The notes under the pieces were generated by a model. It was not told where the DNA came from. It saw only the letters and a list, made by a program, of their open reading frames with translations, and ran no database searches. Source: Candidatus Hermodarchaeota archaeon (GTDB lineage Archaea; Asgardarchaeota; Hermodarchaeia; Hermodarchaeales; Hermodarchaeaceae). Taken from it: a stretch of DNA of 40,416 nt. Position numbers and translations under genes: made by a program. The stretch is taken from assembly GCA_016839995.1 (NCBI GenBank), contig JAEOTD010000064.1:1-40416 (forward strand), in the 5' to 3' direction. Shown in pieces: positions 15,535 to 24,234 of this stretch (within the stretch, counting starts at the first letter, position 1; each line of letters starts with the position of its first letter).

Positions 15535-16545
15535 TTATTCTCCTTTCCCTTTCAAATATGACTCCCAGGGTAACGCTTGTTCAGTTGAGTACCATCCAAA
15601 TTCTCGAAAGAGGATGGCAATTGCTCCTTGAGGGGGAATAACACCTTGTTCTGTGATAATTGCATCAATATACTCAGGGGGAGTTACATCAAACGCTGGA
15701 TTACGAACACTGACGTTTTTCCAGCTCGCTAGTTTCTCCTTTGAAACAACCTCGGTTACATCACGTTCTTCAATCTCAACTAATTCACCGGCCATTGTAG
15801 CAGGACTAAACTTGTAACTTTCTGCTGCAACAAAAAAATCAAGCCGGGCTTCATCTGCTGCAAGGGCTACCAAGCTTGTACCAATCTTGTTAACTACTGC
15901 ACCATTTGCTGTAATTGCGTCTGCTCCAACAAAAACCTTATCTGATCGAGCAATGAGAAACCGAATAGAATTGTCCGTAATCAAAGAGCAAGAAATACCT
16001 GCCTTATCCAGCCATGTTGCAGTAATATGCCCTTGATATCTTGGTCGAGTTTCTGGAACATAAACTGTGAACTCTTTTCCCATTTTGTAGGCGGTTTCTA
16101 GAACTCCAAAGGCAGTGGCACTATTGCAATAGGTGAAAATTATATCCCCATTTTGAATCAACCGTGAACCAATCTGCCCAATCGTTTTGACAGCATTATT
16201 GGACATTTCAATGAATCCTTGCCCAATTTTCAATCCCACTTCTTTCAGTTCACGGATGCCTTTGGTCCGATTAACCTGGGTAAGTAATCGGGTGTAATAA
16301 TATCGAAGGGCATTTGGCAATGATACCGCCGAAGGACGAGTTTCATACAATAATTGAGCGGCAACAGCAACATCTCTTAGAAGTGAGGGAACCCGTTTTG
16401 CCTTAGACTCTGATGTTGCGATGACTAGGCCTTTTGCAGCCGCACGAGCAATACGGCCTGCACCCCGCGTACGCATTGAACGGATATCTTCTGCGATTTT
16501 TTGAGTTTCTTGGGGAATTAACACCATTGCCATTCGCCGAGCCAT
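15535..16545 (-). CDS. Ribose 1,5-bisphosphate isomerase-like protein (eIF2B alpha/beta/delta family)
   Basis: A 336-residue member of the eIF2B/MTNA/R15P isomerase superfamily. The N-terminal IRSMRTRGAGRIARAAA (21-37), the catalytic-cysteine motif TYCNSATAF (Cys140), ETRPRYQGHITA (165-176) and GADAITANG with Asp209 are the residues used by archaeal R15P isomerase, which feeds ribulose-1,5-bisphosphate to type III RuBisCO in AMP breakdown. aIF2B alpha-like proteins are close relatives, so the substrate is not certain. RuBisCO and AMP phosphorylase are not in the window. ATG starts at 16545, 16533 and 16527 are possible. A homologue begins head to head 30 bp away. Confidence 0.82.
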   Translation of the reverse strand: MARRMAMVLIPQETQKIAEDIRSMRTRGAGRIARAAAKGLVIATSESKAKRVPSLLRDVAVAAQLLYETRPSAVSLPNALRYYYTRLLTQVNRTKGIRELKEVGLKIGQGFIEMSNNAVKTIGQIGSRLIQNGDIIFTYCNSATAFGVLETAYKMGKEFTVYVPETRPRYQGHITATWLDKAGISCSLITDNSIRFLIARSDKVFVGADAITANGAVVNKIGTSLVALAADEARLDFFVAAESYKFSPATMAGELVEIEERDVTEVVSKEKLASWKNVSVRNPAFDVTPPEYIDAIITEQGVIPPQGAIAILFREFGWYSTEQALPWESYLKGKGE

Positions 16546-16569
16546 TTAATACACAATCAGGGTATTAAT
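16545..16569. promoter_or_regulatory. Overlapping divergent promoters of the eIF2B-family gene pair
   Basis: Only 30 bp separate the two divergent starts. On the plus strand tttaata (16545-16551) lies 25-31 bp before ATG 16576, the spacing of a leaderless transcript. On the minus strand cattaata (about 16562-16569) would suit a leaderless mRNA starting at the internal ATG 16533 or 16527, suggesting the true N-terminus of the isomerase is a few residues shorter. Confidence 0.45.
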
Positions 16570-16575
16570 GCTGTC

Positions 16576-17514
16576 ATGGAGGCTTCCAAGTTGAACGTTG
16601 ACTGGCTCATAAAGAAGTTACACACCTATGAGATTGCGAGCGCCGATGGAACCGCCATCGCCGCTGCTTCAGCTCTTAAAGACTTAGCACTGAAAACCAA
16701 AGTAGCTTCATCAAAGAATCTATTTGACCAAATCAAGATCGCATCGTATGGTCTCCGGGAAGCGCGTCAATCTTCAGCTGCATTACATAACTGCCTTGAT
16801 TACATAGAAGATGCTGCACAAAACGCATTTCATAAAAAAATGGCCCTCAAGAAAATGCGCGAAACCATTAGTAATGCCTGTGACGAATTTGTTTCACGAA
16901 TTGCGGATGCCAAAGAACGAATCGGCGAAATCGGGTCAAAGCGCATACGATCTGGGGATCGAATTTTAACCCTCTGCCGTAGCTCAACCGTTTTAACGAT
17001 ACTTAAGAAAGTAGTTGAGCAAGGCAAGAAAATCGAAGTTATTGTTGCAGAAAGCCGTCCTGATCTTGAAGGGCGCCTTCTAGCAAATGAAGTTGCAGAA
17101 TTAGGTATACCTGTTACTCTCGTTACAGATTTTGCTACAAGGGTTTTTCTACCTGATATTGACCTCCTTCTTGCTGGAGGAGAAGCAATAGCCGCCAATG
17201 GGGCTATTGTCTCCAAAGTGGGAACTGCAACACTTGCCGAATTATGTCATGATGCACGTGTACGTGTTCTCATAGCTCTTGGGAGTTACAAGTTTTCTCA
17301 TGAAACACTATTGGGTCGTCTCATCACTCTCGAAGAAGGAGACCCTAAACAGGTTGTATCCCCTGGGGATATCAATCCACAAGTTACGGTAAGAAATCCA
17401 CTTTTCGATGTTACTGGTCATGAGCACATCGACGCTTTTATCACAGAACAGGGAATAATCCCACCTCAAGGAGCCTATTTGATTTTCACAACCAAGGAGC
17501 AAAATAGACAGTAG
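16576..17514 (+). CDS. eIF2B alpha-like / isomerase-family paralogue with altered catalytic residue
   Basis: A 312-residue homologue of the preceding protein, sharing GxIGSKRIRSGDRILTLC (119-134), ESRPDLEGRLLA (159-170), GGEAIAANGAIVSKVGT and the C-terminal VRNPLFDVTGHEHIDAFITE-type ending. The cysteine is kept (Cys134), but CNS is CRS and the catalytic Asp is Glu203 (GGEAIAANG). That departs from R15P and MTR1P isomerases and suggests a regulatory aIF2B-like role or another phospho-sugar substrate. It is head to head with its paralogue and followed after 60 bp by a ferredoxin gene. Confidence 0.8.
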   Translation: MEASKLNVDWLIKKLHTYEIASADGTAIAAASALKDLALKTKVASSKNLFDQIKIASYGLREARQSSAALHNCLDYIEDAAQNAFHKKMALKKMRETISNACDEFVSRIADAKERIGEIGSKRIRSGDRILTLCRSSTVLTILKKVVEQGKKIEVIVAESRPDLEGRLLANEVAELGIPVTLVTDFATRVFLPDIDLLLAGGEAIAANGAIVSKVGTATLAELCHDARVRVLIALGSYKFSHETLLGRLITLEEGDPKQVVSPGDINPQVTVRNPLFDVTGHEHIDAFITEQGIIPPQGAYLIFTTKEQNRQ

Positions 17515-17574
17515 AAAGGCTCAAAAACCCTAACTGACCGTGTTCTTCGTAAATACACCGAGGAAGTCAAGACT

Positions 17575-17793
17575 ATGTCTCCTACATCAACTGCAAGTAA
17601 GAAACGTGAAAAGAAATTAGCAGATGTTGATGGTGAGCTATGTGGAATCTGTCAGGCTTGTGCAACCGTCTGTCCTGTTAACGCTATTGAAGTTACAGAA
17701 GGTTACATCTTAGTACTGCCTGAGAAATGCACGGGCTGCGGAACTTGTGTCAAAGTGTGTCCTGTAGGAGCAATCACTCTAATTGACCGGTAA
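17575..17793 (+). CDS. Ferredoxin with two [4Fe-4S] clusters
   Basis: A 72-residue ferredoxin with a short basic N-terminal tail and two classical motifs: CGICQACATVCP and CTGCGTCVKVCP. It carries electrons to partner oxidoreductases in the cytoplasm. Thirty bp separate its stop from the geranylgeranyl reductase gene, which begins after AAGGAGGA, so the two are almost certainly co-transcribed. Since archaeal geranylgeranyl reductases can take electrons from ferredoxin, this is the likely donor for lipid saturation. Confidence 0.92.
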   Translation: MSPTSTASKKREKKLADVDGELCGICQACATVCPVNAIEVTEGYILVLPEKCTGCGTCVKVCPVGAITLIDR

Positions 17794-17823
17794 AGAAGAT
17801 TACTCAAGGAGGAAACAGAATCA

Positions 17824-19032
17824 ATGAAACATGTAATTGTGGTTGGTGCTGGCCCAGCCGGCTCATCAACTGCCGTGGGTGCGCTCCGGGCAGGTGCCGA
17901 TGTCACAATCATTGACAGGAAAACAAACGTCGGAATTCCCGTTCAGTGTGGTGAAGCGATTGGAAAAACTGGTCCTGGAGTTGCTGAAATAGATATCCCC
18001 GAGGAATCAATTCGGGCACCTCTTCGTGGATTTCGCCTTTTTAGTCCAGGACAGATATCAGTTGACTATGCTACCAAAGAACCCAGTGGATTTACAATTG
18101 ATCGACGGATATTCGACAAAGAACTTTTTGCGCGCGCTACAGAAGCGGGAGCCGATAGTCTACTTGGTGCTCGAGTACTTGACATAACCCAGGAGAATGG
18201 AACAGTTACTGGTGTAGTTGTGCGACATGATGGCAAACGGAAAACGTTGAAAGCTGAGGTTGTAATAGGCGCAGATGGAGTTAACAGTCAGATCGCTCGG
18301 CTAACGGGACTTCGAAAATCCTACAAACCCGATGACATTGATTCTTGCTTTGGGTACGAAATGGCGAACTGTGACCTAGAAGTTACAGACTTGATGGAAT
18401 TTCTACTTGGTAGTGAAATATCACCACGGGGATACATCTGGATTTTTCCAAAGGGTGAAGGTCGCGCAAACGTAGGTATCGGAATTGGTGGCGGCGTTGA
18501 AACAAAAACCGCCAAGGAATACTTAGATCATTTCCTTAAACATCATGATGTGGCTAAGCGACAACTCAGTAATGCCAAAGTCATCGAAACCAGGGTTGGC
18601 GCTCTTCCAGTTTGTGGACCAAATAAAACTAATGTCGTCGATGGCGCACTTTTGGTTGGTGATGCTGCTGGGCAGGTTCACCCCATTACTGGTGGCGGAA
18701 TGGGTTATGCTATGGTGTGCGGTAGTATCGCAGGCCGTGTTGCCGCCAAGTGTGCTCAAAACGAATCTGTGAAGACATCTGATTTACAGCAATATGAAAA
18801 AGAATGGCGGAAACTCTACGGAGCAGAGTTTGATCAGTCCCTTAAACTTCGAGAGCTGATTTTACAAACCGAAGATAAAACGCTGGACAAACTCGCGAAT
18901 ATTGTAACAGGTGAATCAATTGTCCAAATGACTGCGGGCAAAAAGGTCAAAATCTTCATGAGGGCGATGGCAACAAAAGATGGGAAGCTAATCGCTCTGA
19001 TGAGAGAATTAAGAAAACTTCGTATGGTCTAA
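17824..19032 (+). CDS. Digeranylgeranylglycerophospholipid reductase (geranylgeranyl reductase family)
   Basis: A 402-residue FAD enzyme that saturates the isoprenoid chains of archaeal ether lipids. FAD motifs: VIVVGAGPAGSSTA (4-17), VIGADGVNSQIARLTGL (about 146-162) and LLVGDAAGQVHPITGGGMGYA (about 276-296). PVQCGEAIG near 40 and SPRGYIWIFPKGEG near 198 are family markers that line the substrate tunnel. The ATG has AAGGAGGA ten bases upstream. It shares motifs with the flavoprotein at 9933, but the ferredoxin upstream makes this copy the better candidate for the lipid enzyme. Two membrane protein genes follow on the same strand. Confidence 0.9.
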   Translation: MKHVIVVGAGPAGSSTAVGALRAGADVTIIDRKTNVGIPVQCGEAIGKTGPGVAEIDIPEESIRAPLRGFRLFSPGQISVDYATKEPSGFTIDRRIFDKELFARATEAGADSLLGARVLDITQENGTVTGVVVRHDGKRKTLKAEVVIGADGVNSQIARLTGLRKSYKPDDIDSCFGYEMANCDLEVTDLMEFLLGSEISPRGYIWIFPKGEGRANVGIGIGGGVETKTAKEYLDHFLKHHDVAKRQLSNAKVIETRVGALPVCGPNKTNVVDGALLVGDAAGQVHPITGGGMGYAMVCGSIAGRVAAKCAQNESVKTSDLQQYEKEWRKLYGAEFDQSLKLRELILQTEDKTLDKLANIVTGESIVQMTAGKKVKIFMRAMATKDGKLIALMRELRKLRMV

Positions 19033-19105
19033 TATCGAACCAATTGTTGTAAACAACTTTAAATCATCATTCTCCTCTCATAATCAAGGAACCGAGGTAA
19101 GCTTT

Positions 19106-19591
19106 ATGGCATCTTCAAACACTGGTTTAATCGTCGGAATAGTTGTTGGCTTCCTTGCGACATTAGGCTTTGCTTTTGGAATTATCTATGCAGCTTCTAT
19201 AGGTCTTTTAGCTGCGCTCATCGGACCCGGTTTGGTTCCAGCTTCAATTGCTTCAACCTTTCCTGGGGCTACAACACTGATGCAACTTTTCATGGTTTAC
19301 AATGATACGCTTCTTAATATTCTCGTGATCTATATTCTGGCTCCTGTTATTTGGCTCATTGGTGGTCTTATTTCAGGATTAATTGTCCGAGATATGATGA
19401 GGGGTGCCGCAGCGGGACTCATTATGGCTATGATTGCCCCCTTTGTTTGTGCTGTGCTCGCATTTCTTGTTGGTTTACCCTACACGGAACCTCTTCTTGT
19501 ATGGGTCCTAAACGGTTTACTAGCAGGATTAATCGCAGCTGTTGGGGGCGTCATTGGCGGAACCCTCACTTCGCAAATTGAAACGCACTAG
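19106..19591 (+). CDS. Small integral membrane protein, four predicted helices
   Basis: A 161-residue protein built of hydrophobic, Gly- and Ala-rich segments at roughly 8-32, 35-50 (partly amphipathic), 70-92, 100-122 and 130-155. LISGLIVRDMMRGAAAGLIMA places a short cytoplasmic-looking charged loop between helices. There are no catalytic motifs and no cysteine pairs. It starts at ATG 19106 with a GAGGTAAG upstream and is 73 bp after the lipid reductase. Topology resembles the next gene, which also has 'IVRD/LLVRDLN' after its third helix, so the two may be distant paralogues. Function unknown. Confidence 0.8.
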   Translation: MASSNTGLIVGIVVGFLATLGFAFGIIYAASIGLLAALIGPGLVPASIASTFPGATTLMQLFMVYNDTLLNILVIYILAPVIWLIGGLISGLIVRDMMRGAAAGLIMAMIAPFVCAVLAFLVGLPYTEPLLVWVLNGLLAGLIAAVGGVIGGTLTSQIETH

Positions 19592-19629
19592 AACCATATT
19601 AATAAGCCAAAACTCCAAGGCTCCCTACT

Positions 19630-20238
19630 ATGCCTAACTATAGGAGTTCCAGAGTTGCACCCTTAGGACTCTTCATAGGTTTTGGGCTTGCCCTCATCGT
19701 CTACCTAACTCAACCATCCATCATTCAATCAATGGTCTACACCACATACAATCCACTCATTAATCCCCTACAATTATACGAATTGGCTTGGATATTGGCA
19801 ACCGTTGAATTACTGCTTAACTTCTCTTTTCCATTCTCGCTGATTTTTTGGCTAATAGTCGCTATCGTCGTAGCACTCCTTGTCAGAGATCTCAACGTCA
19901 CGATTTCAACTTTAATAGCAGCTATTCTGCTTCCCGCAGGCACCTGGTTGCTGTTCATCATCAAGTATCTTTACTTGCCAGGATTCTCAATCAACTTTGT
20001 GCTCACATTCCTCATTTGGCAGACTCTTCTTCCCCTTGGAATCACATTAGGTCTTGCTGTGTTAATCACTCTTCCTTTCTCTCTCTACCGAAGGCAAAAA
20101 CCTCTCACCAAGCAAGCTCCTACCAAGATACAATCTACGTGTTCCAAATGTGGCACCACTTACCGCTCTCAGCCCCTAATATGTGTCCAATGCGGTGAGG
20201 AAAATACTATTATCGAAAACCAAACGCTTAAATCTTAA
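19630..20238 (+). CDS. Membrane protein with C-terminal zinc ribbon
   Basis: A 202-residue protein with four hydrophobic segments (about 10-26, 52-87, 93-113, 120-152) and a soluble C-terminus holding CSKCGTTYRSQPLICVQCGEEN, a two-CxxC zinc ribbon. This architecture, ribbon plus membrane domain, is common in archaea but not diagnostic. It follows the previous membrane gene after 38 bp and looks like part of the same unit. The VVALLVRDLN segment parallels GLIVRDMM in the upstream protein, hinting at duplication with later gain or loss of the ribbon. Function unknown. Confidence 0.8.
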   Translation: MPNYRSSRVAPLGLFIGFGLALIVYLTQPSIIQSMVYTTYNPLINPLQLYELAWILATVELLLNFSFPFSLIFWLIVAIVVALLVRDLNVTISTLIAAILLPAGTWLLFIIKYLYLPGFSINFVLTFLIWQTLLPLGITLGLAVLITLPFSLYRRQKPLTKQAPTKIQSTCSKCGTTYRSQPLICVQCGEENTIIENQTLKS

Positions 20239-20502
20239 GTATTCAGCAAACTTTCTTGAAATTATCGCAATCCTCTTTGTTCTTCTTTGAGAAAAAATAA
20301 ACATTTTTAATTTAGGAACGCCCTTATTCATAAGCCGGCTAGGGCAGCGACGCGATTTTAAATCCAACACTCCTCATAAGCAGAATCCTCCCAGAGGCCT
20401 AATGCCCGAATCGTCCTCGCCCTCAAACAACATCCCTCCCTCGACTGCCCTCCCGGCATCATTTTTTCTCATAATGTTAATGTGCTCTAAAAAGAAAAAT
20501 CC
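20239..20502. other. Intergenic region without a recognised gene
   Basis: This convergent gap of 264 bp holds no convincing coding sequence. An AT-rich TATA-like run (about 20291-20310) is followed by a GC-richer stretch with a self-complementary agccggct (near 20334-20341) flanked by gccct/agggc, and a T-rich run at 20463-20468. A small RNA is conceivable, but I see no family signature. Confidence 0.4.
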
Positions 20503-21363
20503 CTAAGCAGCCACGGGGCTGGCTAGGATGCGATTGGTGATGGCAAACTCCAGGACCTCAACAATTGCATATTCGGGAAGCCCTAAGAGGAATGCTATGG
20601 TTTTTACATCACGTTTTCCATCTACAAGGAAAAGTACGTCCCGGGCATAGGGACCAAATTTATCGTATAATGAACTACCAACAGAGGATCCTGTATCAAG
20701 AGCTGCAAGTAAGTCCTCACCACCTTGGGGGATAAAAGCTAGATTAATTCGTCCATCGTCTGGTTTTGGTGGTGGAATTGGAGGTGGTTCCGCTTCGGTT
20801 GGTTCTGGAGGTGGCGGCTCCATGGGTGGCGGCATCGATTCTGGTTCTTGCGGGGTGGGTTGAGATTCAGGCGGTGGAATTGGTTCGGGTGATGGTGGCG
20901 CTGGTTCAGCAGTAGTGGGTTTTGGTTCTGGGGATTCAGCTGGGGTAGGAGTGGGTTGAGGTGGAGGAACAGGGGGAGGAGTAACTGGTTGTGGTGCTGC
21001 AGGTTTGGGTTCAGCGGGTGCTTCGGGAATGGTTTCGATAATGTTCAAGTCAAGTTCACGAAGTGCTAAGAGAGTCGCTTTTGTTTTCACGACTGCAATA
21101 CCTAATGAAAGGTTAGGTGGAAAAAGCACAGCAAGAAGCCAATTATCAGCAATTTTTGAAATTACAACAAGCCCTGCATCAGTATTCACGGTAAGTTGAC
21201 TAATCTGCCCTTTGTATAAGCTAACGGTCTGTTTTACCATCGCTTCTGTATCTGGGTCAAGTGTACTCTGGTAGATCTTATTGTCAGGAGATATAATACA
21301 GAATGCTTTGACCATTCGGTCGAAACGAAGGTTGTCCAATGCCCGCTGTACTTCCTCGGCCAT
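20503..21363 (-). CDS. Roadblock-like domain + polyproline linker + C-terminal helical domain protein
   Basis: A 286-residue protein in three parts. Residues 1-108 (MAEEVQRALDNLRFDRMVKA... NWLLAVLFPP) look like a roadblock/LC7 fold of the GTPase-regulator type. Residues 113-201 are a low-complexity linker of Pro, Glu, Thr and Ser with clusters such as TPPPVPPPQP, MPPPMEPPPPEP and PPPIPPPKP. Residues 206-286 (INLAFIPQGGEDLLAALD, then LYDKFGPYARDVLFLVDGKR and TIAFLLGLPEYAIVEVLEFA) look like a helical, winged-helix-type module. Polyproline stretches can bind profilin, SH3 or EVH1 domains; Asgard profilins are known to bind polyproline. It is alone, with a 80-bp gap to GluRS. Confidence 0.75.
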   Translation of the reverse strand: MAEEVQRALDNLRFDRMVKAFCIISPDNKIYQSTLDPDTEAMVKQTVSLYKGQISQLTVNTDAGLVVISKIADNWLLAVLFPPNLSLGIAVVKTKATLLALRELDLNIIETIPEAPAEPKPAAPQPVTPPPVPPPQPTPTPAESPEPKPTTAEPAPPSPEPIPPPESQPTPQEPESMPPPMEPPPPEPTEAEPPPIPPPKPDDGRINLAFIPQGGEDLLAALDTGSSVGSSLYDKFGPYARDVLFLVDGKRDVKTIAFLLGLPEYAIVEVLEFAITNRILASPVAA

Positions 21364-21443
21364 CGCTAAGCCTATACCCCCGATCGCGCAATTCTAGCTA
21401 TACGGTACTGGGAATCAGCGCTCTAAAATCTTTGTGCCCCACT

Positions 21444-23222
21444 TCATTCAGTCATATTTATGTTGACTTTCTCCCCATTTTTCTCGACGAATCCAAATCC
21501 CTTTCGTTCCAATTGTATTATTGTTTCAGATTTCACATCTTGGAGTGCGCATTCTCCTAAACCCTCAATGATTTGAAGACTCTTTTGATTAACCTCCCCC
21601 TTTATGAACAATACATCAGGGATGAATAACCTCAAGGGAATGGAATCCGGAGTTACCCACTGAATCTTTAATTTTGCTTTGTCTAATTCGTCACCAGCAT
21701 AACTACATTGTAGGGTGTCTTTGGTTTTTTTCTCAACTTGAAGATTGAAAGCGTGCTTCAGTCGAAAGATGTCACCCTTTCGGAGTTGTTTGGCATCCAT
21801 CCCGTCAATGAATACACGCTTCTCTACTGGGATCTTTCGGCTTCCTCGATCCTTGAAATCCGGATGATATGGTATCTTTGCGGTAAACGGTTTTGTGTTG
21901 ATGAGTTCAACTTGCTTTGGTTGTGTCACACAATAATATCTACTAGCTAAAGGATCAACAAGCCGGCGATTAATACCCAGTAAAAGAGACCAATCCAGAA
22001 TGGGCTGAGCAACACTGAGACCAACTTCTCGGGTCATTTCTCGAATCGCTTCTGGCAATATGCCACGGCGACGAAGGGCAAGTAAGGTTGTTAGGCGAAT
22101 GTCGTCCCATCCGCTAATGACCTCTGATTCAATCAGTGGTCGTATCTTTCGCTTACTTACTGGGCTTCCTTCAATGGCAAATCGAGACCATTCCTGAATA
22201 ATTGGTTGAGCGTAAGAAAAGAGGTTCCGAATATAGGCTTGGAGTTCTCCACGGCTCGCAAATTCGTTGCTTCGTAAAACGTGGCTAATGCCGTTTCGAT
22301 GATCTTCTAAGGCATTTGCAAAGTCATAGGTGGGCCAAAGGCGATATTTAGCGCCTTGAATCGGGTGGGGAAAGTCAATTATACGGAAGATGTTTGGATC
22401 TCGCATCACAGCGTTCGAATGGGTCATATCAATTCGTAGTCGACACACGATTTCCCCTTCAGTGTGTTGACCTTCAAGAATTTCATTCCAGATTTTCTGG
22501 TTTTCTTCATTACTTGTTTGTCGATGTTCGCAGGCGGCTCCCGTTCGTCGGTTCTCACTAATGACATCCGCAGAGCATGAGCAGAAATATACTTCACCAC
22601 GGTCAAGTAGTTTTTCGGCATGATCATAGAAGTAGGGGATGTCATCTGAAACATTGAGTTCTTCGTCCCAATCGATGCCCATCCATTGGTACCCTTCTTT
22701 GAACGCTTCATAATATTCTTGGTTGACATTTCGGGGATTTGTATCCTCGAACCGGAGAATCAATCGGCCTTCATATTGACGTGCATAATACCAGTTAATG
22801 TATCCAGCATACGCATGCCCGATATGCGGATACCCACTCGGTTCTGGTGGTAACCGGGTGGTTACTTCTCCTATTTTGGCCTCTTTAAGCGGGGGGAGTT
22901 CTTTACTTCGTCTCTCCTTGGTCGTTTCAAGTAATTCGGGTGCGATTTTTTCAAGTTCAGAAATTTGATCAGTGATAGAAATCCGATTGATTTCTTTTAC
23001 TGTCTTGTTGACTTGGGTAATGATATCGCGTGCACGGGAACGTAATTCAGGACGTTCAGCCAGTAGTTTTCCAATGACTGCTTTAGCATTTGCTTTCCCG
23101 TCAAATTTGATAGCGTTAGCTAGACTGTATTTACGAATTAGCTCCTGTACAGATGAGTCAATACCATTTTTCACGTGATGCAACCCGCTTTTCTCTCTTG
23201 TCTTCAAGTAATGGGGAGACAC
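21444..23222 (-). CDS. gltX: Glutamyl-tRNA synthetase, archaeal type (GluRS)
   Basis: Charges tRNA-Glu, and in archaea also mischarges tRNA-Gln, which GatDE then amidates; no GatDE or GlnRS is in the window. The 592-residue protein has an archaeal N-terminal extension (QELIRKYSLANAIKFDGKAN), the HIGH-type motif RLPPEPSGYPHIGHAYAG, the SVSKRK-type KMSKS equivalent (GSPVSKRKIRPLIES), the tRNA-contact FEDTNPRN and a C-terminal beta-barrel domain as in archaeal/eukaryotic GluRS and GlnRS. The GTG at 23222 begins directly after the AK6 stop; a GTG 16 codons later is an alternative start. Translation is probably coupled to the upstream kinase gene. Confidence 0.94.
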   Translation of the reverse strand: MSPHYLKTREKSGLHHVKNGIDSSVQELIRKYSLANAIKFDGKANAKAVIGKLLAERPELRSRARDIITQVNKTVKEINRISITDQISELEKIAPELLETTKERRSKELPPLKEAKIGEVTTRLPPEPSGYPHIGHAYAGYINWYYARQYEGRLILRFEDTNPRNVNQEYYEAFKEGYQWMGIDWDEELNVSDDIPYFYDHAEKLLDRGEVYFCSCSADVISENRRTGAACEHRQTSNEENQKIWNEILEGQHTEGEIVCRLRIDMTHSNAVMRDPNIFRIIDFPHPIQGAKYRLWPTYDFANALEDHRNGISHVLRSNEFASRGELQAYIRNLFSYAQPIIQEWSRFAIEGSPVSKRKIRPLIESEVISGWDDIRLTTLLALRRRGILPEAIREMTREVGLSVAQPILDWSLLLGINRRLVDPLASRYYCVTQPKQVELINTKPFTAKIPYHPDFKDRGSRKIPVEKRVFIDGMDAKQLRKGDIFRLKHAFNLQVEKKTKDTLQCSYAGDELDKAKLKIQWVTPDSIPLRLFIPDVLFIKGEVNQKSLQIIEGLGECALQDVKSETIIQLERKGFGFVEKNGEKVNINMTE

Positions 23223-23831
23223 TTATGCTTTTTGTGATGAGGAGGGTAGTTTCTTCTCCTCCATAATCTCATGGATAAGCTGTGGGTCTAGAATACTAAG
23301 CCAGGAAATCTTGCCAACCGTAAACTGATCTCCTTCTCCCGATAGTATCTTCTGAAAACAAGCAACTACTTCCTCAATCGTGGAGTCAGTAGTATCGATT
23401 TCAAAAATTCGATTATAATCATGGTTCACTAAACTTTGGGATGTACATTCGCCAAGAATCTCTGCTTGAATATTCTCCACTATCTTCTTCGAAGACCATT
23501 GACGATTAGATAATCTCTGTGTAAGGGTAACTGGATGACAGCGTAGGACCACTAAAACTTTCAAGAACTCTTTTGGCACTAAATCTGCGAAATGACCTAT
23601 GACGATTAGTAGTTCCTCGGTTTGTTGAATTCGTTTTGATAAGTAGTCTTGGAGGTTCTCAATATTCGCAATGAGAGTTCCACGCTCAACATCCTTTCCA
23701 TAATGGAATTGTTGCTCCTTGACCACTTGGCCCAATTCAATAACTTCGGTGTGAAGCTGTTGGGCTAATAGTGTGCCAACGGCAGTTTTGCCTGTTCCGG
23801 GCGTTCCGGAGATGGCAATGACCTGTTCCAC
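23223..23831 (-). CDS. AK6/Fap7-type adenylate kinase
   Basis: A 202-residue P-loop kinase of the AK6 (hCINAP/Fap7) group, found in archaea and eukaryotes, which has weak adenylate kinase activity and assists late 30S maturation. Walker A is ISGTPGTGKT at residues 7-16; IGHFADLVP near 78 takes the place of the family's Asp-rich 'HxxDxxP' site; LRCHPVTLTQRLSNRQWSSKKIVENIQAE contains the lid with Arg residues. The last 40 residues form an extra tail without a recognised motif. The start is a GTG with GGTGAA before it, and the stop abuts the GTG of GluRS, linking ribosome assembly and aminoacylation genes. Confidence 0.85.
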   Translation of the reverse strand: MEQVIAISGTPGTGKTAVGTLLAQQLHTEVIELGQVVKEQQFHYGKDVERGTLIANIENLQDYLSKRIQQTEELLIVIGHFADLVPKEFLKVLVVLRCHPVTLTQRLSNRQWSSKKIVENIQAEILGECTSQSLVNHDYNRIFEIDTTDSTIEEVVACFQKILSGEGDQFTVGKISWLSILDPQLIHEIMEEKKLPSSSQKA

Positions 23832-23941
23832 AGCGGTTCACCAATGATTCAACAGGAACTCGATGAATCTAGCTGACATTAAGCTGATCTCTATTAAGAA
23901 TACTCCCACTGAAAAAGAAGGGTGGCACTCTTGCGTTGGAG

Positions 23942-24157
23942 CTAAGCATTACCGGCTGGTTTAAGGAGCTTTTGACGCTTTTCTCTTTCGTAATCCTCAA
24001 GGGCTGCCAATTCACGTTGAAGGCGTATTCGATGGGATCCACTGGAAGCTGCTATCGCTCGGCGAAGTAATCGCTTTTCACGGCGGATATCCCATTGAGG
24101 ATCTTCGTCCAGAGGTTTCTGAATTCGACGAAGGGGTTCCATGCAATCAGTACTCAC
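23942..24157 (-). CDS. Small basic hypothetical protein
   Basis: A 71-residue, highly charged, probably helical protein rich in Arg, Glu and Leu (RREKRLLRRAIAASSGSHRI; LQRELAALEDYEREKRQKLL). No cysteine pairs or known domain. GTG 24157 or ATG 24142 could start it; neither has a strong ribosome binding site, so the call is tentative. It is in line with the wHTH protein upstream (24885) and the kinase downstream (23831), all on the minus strand. Confidence 0.55.
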   Translation of the reverse strand: MSTDCMEPLRRIQKPLDEDPQWDIRREKRLLRRAIAASSGSHRIRLQRELAALEDYEREKRQKLLKPAGNA

Positions 24158-24234
24158 TTGGTTGACACCAAATCAGCATTCCCAAAATAAGTATTTAAAA
24201 TAATAGAGGGTTATGTATAAGTGAAACAAGGTGC

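Noticed and set aside
20239..20502. 33-residue minus-strand reading frame beginning with a Gly-rich start
   Set aside because: No ribosome binding site, no domain, and Arg-rich low-complexity sequence; likely chance.
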